A DNA stretch of 60,000 nt, from positions 13,854,427 to 13,914,426 of the forward strand of contig OX442315.1 in NCBI GenBank assembly GCA_949358305.1. Direction: 5' to 3'. This stretch comes from Strigamia acuminata. Lineage: Eukaryota; Arthropoda; Chilopoda; Geophilomorpha; Linotaeniidae. The first letter of the stretch is position 1; each line of letters opens with the position of its first letter. Below are positions 53,525 to 60,000 of this stretch, in pieces. Under the pieces are notes generated by a model that saw nothing but the letters and a program-made list of their open reading frames with translations, was not told where the DNA came from and made no database searches. The translations under genes were made by a program, and so were the position numbers.

Positions 53525-55322
53525 ATGTCTGTTAAAAGTGCAATTCTTGCCCTAGTTTTACACACAGCATGGAATTATGCAATTGGTCAGAAAGAAGCAG
53601 GAGATAATGGTAAATCTTTCATCTATTTGTCTTAAATTTACTAAAAAATTCATTTTTTTTCTTTTCTAGCATTGGGTTGTCCCAGAGGAACTTACAAATT
53701 GGACAATTCATGCTATTCAATCAGTACTTTGAGTGGCAACTTTGATGACAGTGAACTAGCTTGTGAAATGGGTAATGGAAGACTTGCCATGGTCAAAAGT
53801 GCTGAAATACACTTGTTTATACACAAACTAAGAATAAGGAGATTGTAAATTTGATTACACATATTTTTAAATTGCATATTTTTATAAAATTTATCAATTT
53901 TTCTTACAGTTTGTTGAATTATTGGATCGGTTTAAATGACAAGGTTGCTGAAGGAGTCTGGGTTTATTCTGACGGTTCTAGAGTCCAGGGATTCAACAGA
54001 TGGGCTCCGGGTGAGCCAAACAATGCCAAAGGTCAACATTGTGGTAAATTGATAATGTCAAAGAATCTTCTATGGGATGATGACCAATGCAACAACCAAT
54101 GGCTGTACGTTTGTCAATTTCATGGTAAAAAAATGAAATTTTCTTTTTAAAAACACGTTTTATGAAAAATTTACAAAAAGAATTAAATTTTAATCATTTT
54201 CCAACTGTTTTTTAAATTAATTTCGTAGGAAACAACTGCACAAACGGCGAGAAATTCGTTTTGGGCGCATTTTGCTACGAGTTGTCGGACGAAATTGCAA
54301 CGTACGACCAAGCAGCCCAGCAATGCCAATTTAAAGGCGGCTATTTAGCCAACATCAAGACACCATCGACTTATGATTTCATCAAGGGACTCATTTACAA
54401 TGACAGGTAAGTACTTGTATTTATTTTGTAAACATTTATTTATTTATTAATACGCGATTTCTTCGTTAGAAAATGGTTAGAAATGGATGAAAAGAGGATG
54501 GCGGACATTCTACGCGTAAACAACAACAGAATCCCAGCCATCTGGATCGGAGTTAGGTATTACAAAGGAAAGTGGGTTTTCAGCGACGACAGTGTCGCCA
54601 ACTTCACAATTTGGGCGACTGGTGAACCCAACAACGCCAAAACGGAAGAAGATTGCGTGCTTATGAGTCAACAGTGGCACGACGTGAAATGCGACACAAT
54701 TCGCAATTTTGCTTGTCAGTTTGATGGTAAAATTTTATTGTTACTTATTTACTGTTTTATACATTAATTTGTATATATTTTTGTTGTAGTTTCAATGCCA
54801 TCATCTGCCAGTGAAGATTTGTCACCAGTCGCTCCAGTATCAACGGTTTCTCTAGCAAGCACAACGACTTATGTATTTAATTCAGAGTCGTCTGCTGGTT
54901 AGTTAGATTGAAATCTTTTCCAATTTTAATGTGAAAATGACAGAGATTTTCTTGGTAGGTGCAAACACAATGGTACAGGAGGCATCTGGAATAAATTTAG
55001 GTAAGAAAATAGGTATTTTACTTAAAATGTCCGCATTTTTAATGTGTTTGTTTGCTAGGTGTTAATCATTTTACCAGTTTGTTGCTCGTGTTTTTCGTGC
55101 TTGGTGCGATTTTTGTTGCATGTTTTTGGGGGATAGCCACTCATTCGAGGTAAGGTTAATGTTTGGTGGAGATTTTGGCGTGTTTTAGTGGTTTGTTGAT
55201 TGGGTTTGATTGATTTACGTAGGAATATCAGAGGTAGGATGATGAGAAGAAAAGATGATGAGCAAACGTTGCGAATATTGGATCATGAAGTAACTAATCA
55301 AGTATTTAGTGATAAAATGTAG
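53525..55322 (+). CDS. Transmembrane receptor with two C-type lectin domains
   Basis: Nine exons in phase: 53525-53609, 53670-53844, 53910-54124, 54229-54406, 54470-54726, 54790-54897, 54959-55000, 55059-55149, 55223-55322; 416 aa. Signal peptide MSVKSAILALVLHTAWNYA; CTLD1 at about 30-158 (CPRGTYKLDNSCYSI, WIGLND, EPNNAKGQHC, WDDDQC, VCQFHG); CTLD2 at about 160-303 (CTNGEKFVLGAFCYELSD, WIGVRYYKGKWVF, EPNNAKTEEDC, CQFDG). A Ser/Thr/Pro linker (SSASEDLSPVAPVSTVS) follows, then a helix at about 350-372 (LLLVFFVLGAIFVACFW) and a basic cytoplasmic tail ending FSDKM. Both domains keep EPN, implying mannose-type specificity. Possible pattern-recognition or adhesion receptor. Poly(A) signals near 55362-55376. 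Confidence 0.9.
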
Positions 55323-55324
55323 TT

Positions 55325-55779
55325 TATTTTGTTTTTGTTATTCATGTGACATGTGTACTATAAATAAACTCAATAAAGTTTTCAGTTTTCATTTCTAATT
55401 AGATAAAAGTTCGTGTTTTATTTCGTGGTATCACGATTATACGATTTATTCAGTTGGATTTTACAATACATTCAAACTCAATTTAATAAATCAGAATTGG
55501 GACTAATATTATACATAAACAAGCCCAAATAAATTCAAATGAAAATGTTCTAAAATCAATAAGTCATAAACAAGGTCTTATTAATTTAAATGTTTCTTTT
55601 GTCAGACCAAAGATGGCGCCAAACAATTTCAGTAACAACGCTTTTTATATTTTTTTTTATAATTAGTTAACCACGAGGGGGAACCACCAATTTTTATAAG
55701 AAAGAAAGAAACCATTTTTGATTCATTTTAGAAGCAAAATATTTTCCGTTACAGAGTGCATGTCGAGGAAAATCCAAAG
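55325..55779. other. 5' flank of the LRR gene, duplicated at 58920-59080
   Basis: Contains GCGCCAAACAATTTCAGTAA and TTAGTTAACCACGAGGGGGA, repeated at 58930-58995. An acceptor (gttacag) before the ATG suggests a 5' untranslated exon. Confidence 0.5.
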
Positions 55780-57989
55780 ATGAGTAAAGTTTTAAAACTA
55801 GAAGCTCTGAGTATGAAAGTGGTGGCAGATTTGGTGTGGGATGCACTTACAATTGGATCCGAACGGATGCATGCACTAACAGAGAAAGGTAGATACCGGT
55901 AAGTTAGAAGTACACAGTTCACTTTACGGGCGACTCGACTCGACCCAATTGCCCAAACCTAACCTAACCTAACCAAGAAGTTTCGTTGAAATTTTCACGG
56001 CCGAGAAACTCCAGAGAAAAGTATATCGAGAATTTAAATAAAATTTAAGTCCATACATTTATTTCATATTTCTGAAAAATTGATTTATTATTTCAGAACT
56101 AATCGATTGTGGGTTTGGCTCGGAAAATTGCAATATATTAGCGAATTCATCGTCCAATAATTTTTGGGTTGAACTAGACAAATTTGGAACGACTTTAAAC
56201 CAGTTATACGAATATTTGGATTTATGTAAGTTCCTATTTTATTAGTAATTATATTTGCAATTGGTCAAGATCCAGTTCAACCACATGATTTATGTTAGCT
56301 AACAAACTACGGTGTGATAGGCTTTACTTATTTTCTACATGTATTTTTCTAGCCACATGTTTAAAACTGGAACTTTCGCACGTTCTAAATGCGCAATACA
56401 AGACAAACGCAAATTCATTCCAAATGGCGCTGATGATCGAAATGGGGTTTCACTCCTTTGACATTCAACCTCATTTACACGAGACTGGAAGTTTTAAACG
56501 CATAAATTTGCTCAAACTTGGAAAAAAGGTAACGTTCTACTACATTTCACCCTAAAATCATTCTGTATCTATTAATCATGCCGCAGCATTTAATAATTTC
56601 AATCGCATAAATTAAAATGGCAAATACATTCGACTCAACGAGGTTTAATTTGGTCATTGAAATTGTAATCACCGCACAAGTGGATGATGTTAGGGAAAAC
56701 ATTTTTCAAATCTAATTTTTATTTTTACTTTTTTAAAATAGAACATCAAAAAGTTAATTCTTCGGCCATGCAATAGTATGCATGATTGTTCGACTTGCAG
56801 TTCAATTACATCAATTCCGACTCAAGAGTTTCTCGTAGCATCATTTCTAAACTTGCAAGAATTGACGGTCCGTGGAAATTGCTGCAACGACTCCGCTTTG
56901 TTCTTAGTCGCTAAACACTGCCCATATATGAAGAAACTGACGTTCGATGGTGTGGATGGAATAACGGATGAAGGGATCGAATTTCTTTGCTCACCACAAT
57001 CGGTAGTGAAGCAGTTGGTGTATTTGAACCTTCGCGAAACTAACGTGACTGCAATAGGAGCGGAAAGGGCCTTGAAGAACTTGACTCTTCTCGAAACCAT
57101 CAGATGCAGTGGTCGCACGCATACCATAGTTCTTCTTAAATCTCTGGCTGACCAAAAATTGGTGTTCGTCAGTTACAAAGATATATCATTGGCATTTACA
57201 AAAGAGACCGAAGAAAGATACAAATGCAAAGATTTGGTCCGGAATCTGCCCTTGATTTTCCCCAATTTATGCCACATCGCAATTACATCCTGGATTTATA
57301 TCGAACCAGAATCCTTCATTCTCTTGCAATCTCTCCCAAAAATTACAAAATTAAAGTTCTCAGAAAAAAGGTGGGAAGCCGGAGTGAGTTTATTCCCATG
57401 CGACATCAACTTCGCCAATTCCCACCCGCGAATGAACAATTTGACAGAACTCTATTTAAGTTCATTGAGTGATGTTTGCATCCATTCGGTGTTAAACGGC
57501 GCACCACGTCTTCGCTATTTGACACTTGAAGGCGTGACCGCTTCAGAATGCACTCACAAAAAAGCCGTGAAGATAAATTCGAGTGATTTGCATTTAGCAG
57601 TTCTAGAAAGTGAAGAAACATTGGTGGAAAAATGTCTGGTGTGGTTCGGTCCCAATGTCAGAACCCTGAGAATGTTTGCATATGATCACGTACCCTTCAG
57701 GATGGACAGTGGGACTTTGATAAAGCTCTCACATCTGAATTTGGATAGTCTGCAAATGGAAACTGCTGAATGTTTAGTGAAAAACTGTCAAAACTTACAG
57801 GTGCTGAATATTTGCACTTGGTTCAACTATTCAGCAACCAAGGAAGCGGTGATGTGGTTTCAAAGACATCGTCCCCTTGTTAAAGTCACGTTTTATCACG
57901 AGTACGAAAATACTCATTGGTTGAAGATGAAAAGTTTTCACCATGTTCTTTGTGTCAGGCGTACAAATCTAATAGTAATATTGATTTAA
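55780..57989 (+). CDS. Leucine-rich-repeat protein (FBXL/ZYG11-like LRRs)
   Basis: Exons 55780-55888, 56097-56225, 56353-56528, 56742-57989 keep frame to 553 aa. The N-terminal LEALSMKVVADLVWDAL is F-box- or ZYG11-like but not decisive. The large last exon holds irregular LRRs: FLNLQELTVRGN, YMKKLTFDGVDGITDEGIEF (cysteine-containing/AMN1-like), LVYLNLRETNVTAIGAERA, LTELYLSSLSD, RLRYLTLEGV, LSHLNLDSLQ, LQVLNICTW. No signal peptide or membrane helix. Possibly a substrate receptor of a ubiquitin ligase, inferred from the LRR type only. Decayed copies of its 5' half lie downstream. Confidence 0.75.
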
Positions 57990-58279
57990 CGTATGTTTAA
58001 ATTTATGTTTATTTTTTGTCCCATACATGGAATTGTAAATAAAATTATAAATTTACAAAAATAAAATGAATAAATCAAGAGAGACAGGAATAATGAATCT
58101 ACTAGTATTTATTCTATTTCAAGTCCATGGTTTGACTAATATTTCATTTAACAGTTTAAGGAGGCTAACTGATCAAATCAATTTTTTCTTAAATATTGAA
58201 CACTTTAATTAATACTATGAAATTGGCCTTGCGGATATTCATAGTCTTGTCATGCTTGGAAATCTACATTTTGGTTCAG

Positions 58280-58568
58280 TCAATAAACTTCTGCGGTATA
58301 AGTAGATAAACTAATTAATTGGACAGAATGTTGGTTATTGTTTCGTTTTTCTTTGCTACCACCCAAGCAATTTGAGAAATAATAACTATATACGTTGTCA
58401 GGTTCCTCATAAATAGGCCCATCGAGAAATATCTTTACTGCAGTGAACAGCAAAGTAACTTTCACACCAGCAAAAATCGAAAACAATCGAGGCTTCCCAA
58501 TTTCCAGAAAATTTCCGAGAGTAAGCGAAGGTTCATGCGTGAAAACTTTATCATCTAGCAATTGAAAC
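58280..58568 (-). CDS. Hypothetical exon, minus strand
   Basis: Open from an acceptor (gtttcag) near 58570 to a stop at 58280: FQLLDDKVFTHEPSLTLGNF, then a hydrophobic stretch (LFSIFAGVKVTLLFTAVKIF) and TAEVY at the end. An upstream piece at about 58630-58672 (TNCATCPDVKTE) ends in a donor gtatac and could be the preceding exon; no start found. Not recognised. May be one exon of a small membrane protein. Confidence 0.35.
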
Positions 58569-58664
58569 TGAAACAAAATATAATTAAACTTTCATTAATT
58601 TACATTTACTTGGTTGAATCATTTGTATACCTCTGTCTTAACGTCAGGACATGTGGCACAATTT

Positions 58665-58765
58665 GTGTAAGTTCCTATTTCATTAGTAAATATATTTGCG
58701 ATTGATAAAGATCCAGTTCAAACACATGATTTATATTAGCTAACAAATTACGGTGTGATAGGTGT
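58665..58765 (+). repeat. Copy of LRR-gene intron 2
   Basis: Nearly matches 56224-56322 (GTAAGTTCCTATTT, CACATGATTTATRTTAGCTA, ACGGTGTGATAGG), starting at the donor site, with no flanking exon left. Confidence 0.75.
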
Positions 58766-58919
58766 GGTAATTCGTAATATGTGTCGACTGTCGACCATGG
58801 TCACATTTTATTAACTATATTTTCAATATTTTACGTATTCCACAAACTTTGTTGATGTTGATAATTCAATCAATCACCGCCATGCTCGTAAAAAATCAAT
58901 TGTCGACAATCACACTCGT

Positions 58920-59230
58920 CAGAGCAAAGATCGCGCCAAACAATTTCAGTAACGTTTTTTACATTTTTTTTTATAATTAGTTAACCACGAGGGGGAGCCA
59001 CTCATTTTTATAAGAAAGAAAGAAGCCAGTTTTGTTATTCCTTTTATTTTGGAGGAAAAATATTTCTCGTTACAGAGTGCATGATGAGGAAAATCCAAAG
59101 ATGAGTAAAGTCTTAAAACTAGAAGCTCTGAGTGGTGGCAGATTTGGTGTGGGATGCACTTTCAATCGGTGCAACTGTTGTGTCCTTGTAGTGAATAAGA
59201 TGCTTCAAAGTAGAAACATACTATGAGGCC
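58920..59230 (+). pseudogene. Decayed copy of the LRR gene 5' flank and first exon
   Basis: ATGAGTAAAGTCTTAAAACT matches the LRR first exon at 55780; an 8-nt deletion after CTGAGT (atgaaagt missing) shifts the frame, so only the start of the protein can be made. Upstream 58920-59080 also matches the original 5' flank. Confidence 0.7.
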
Positions 59231-59329
59231 ACAGAGATGCTTACAGAATTTCATTGGTTTCATTGTGGGCTGCAATTCTTCCAACAAAAAACTGTAACGC
59301 TCAAGCTATAGTTTGTGAAACTTTAATTC

Positions 59330-60000
59330 CATTTTTTATTTTAATTTCTAATTTTTGTACTCAAAACAGTCTCGATGAAGCGACTCGCCAAATTACGCGG
59401 GAAATCCTCAGGTTCGGTGCATCAAACGTGCATAGAGTAACTAAATTGATTTATGACTGAATGATTAATTTTTTCTTTAAATATACAAGTAACGTCACAA
59501 TTTTATTTTGATTAATTTCTTTATTTTTAATAGAAAAAATCGATGACTGTCACGCCGATGCTGATTGTCCATTCAATCGGTGTGAATAACTAGTGCGCCA
59601 GATATTAGTATACAAATAATTGAATTGAAATAATTGAATAATTGAATAATTGAATGATTTATTAAAATGACGTGTACGATTAAAAAATAAAAACAAATCT
59701 TAATGAATGAATGAATGACTACATTATTATAATTTATTCTCGGTTTTCCATCAGGTTACAATTAAACTGGTTACGGTTATGAATCATTTTCTCAACAGAA
59801 ATCATCGATCCTAAACAAATATTTTACTTTTACAGAGATTCGTCCAAAACTGACAAGTGAGTAGTTAAGTAATAAATATCTGTAGAAATATCTGTTACTG
59901 CAATTAATAAAATAATTCTATAGGCTTCCAAGGTGAAAGCGTGAAGATTTTAGTTGATTCTGAATTTATTTGCCTGAATCCGACATTGAATATCATTGCA
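59330..60000 (+). other. Right-edge sequence with possible exons of a paralogue
   Basis: Acceptor-bounded open pieces at about 59372-59460, 59534-59590 (KIDDCHADADCPFNRCE, resembling LRR exon 2 ELIDCGFGSENCN), 59836-59860 and from about 59925 to the edge. They do not join into one model. Could be remnants or part of a gene continuing past 60000. Confidence 0.3.

Noticed and set aside
55959-55976. CCTAACCTAACCTAACC, a telomere-like (TTAGG)n match
   Set aside because: Only three to four units, inside an intron; too short for an interstitial telomere claim.

Overview
The window is eukaryotic nuclear DNA from an AT-rich invertebrate. Coding genes are split by short GT-AG introns in consistent phases, there are eukaryotic tRNA genes with internal promoters, TATA boxes and AATAAA signals, and many non-autonomous DNA transposons. 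A peritrophin-type chitin-binding domain, a DEG/ENaC channel, C-type lectins and secreted six-cysteine (CS-alpha-beta-like) peptides point to an ecdysozoan, most likely an arthropod; I cannot name the species. Nothing looks bacterial.

Layout. 1-3685 (minus): ESCO/Eco1 cohesin acetyltransferase, running off the left edge. 4185-5808 (minus): secreted protein built of 15-residue Trp/Tyr/Thr repeats. 5.8-8.6 kb: intergenic, with three MITEs. 8636-18708 (plus): a 14-exon CLCA-family gene whose protease motif is lost and which ends in a chitin-binding domain; its introns carry TA-flanked, piggyBac-like and nested hAT-like elements. 19528-25557 (plus): an intronless BTB-BACK gene split near its 3' end by a 4.4-kb foldback element. 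25.9-29.3 kb: tRNAs Leu, Lys, Pro, Gln, Pro, with an SDR oxidoreductase and a two-domain cysteine-rich peptide gene. 29.6-29.9 kb (minus): a second cysteine-rich peptide. 31.0-34.1 kb (minus): a DEG/ENaC channel. 34.5 kb: tRNA-Gln. 35.3 kb (plus): a third type of cysteine-rich peptide. 36-38.7 kb: intergenic with minisatellite. 38728-41847 (plus): a secreted C-type lectin. 42.5-42.8 kb: tandem tRNA-Arg-like copies. 44006-47815 and 49332-49979 (plus): two paralogous four-pass membrane proteins. 50.6-53.2 kb: two more cysteine-rich peptides and a tRNA group (Asn, Pro, Pro, and a Pro gene interrupted by a MITE). 53525-55322 (plus): a two-lectin-domain transmembrane receptor. 55780-57989 (plus): a leucine-rich-repeat protein, followed by decayed copies of its 5' part to the right edge.

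The genes do not form an operon or one pathway. Several (lectins, CS-alpha-beta-like peptides) fit innate immunity or secretion. The strongest signals are structural: a TA-flanked MITE that cleanly splits a tRNA-Pro gene (excision would leave exactly 72 nt), a foldback element that truncates and re-ends a BTB protein, and an inverted duplication of a tRNA-Pro plus peptide-gene cassette about 21 kb apart. Exon models were made by hand from ORFs, splice sites and phase; no alignment or transcript data were available.
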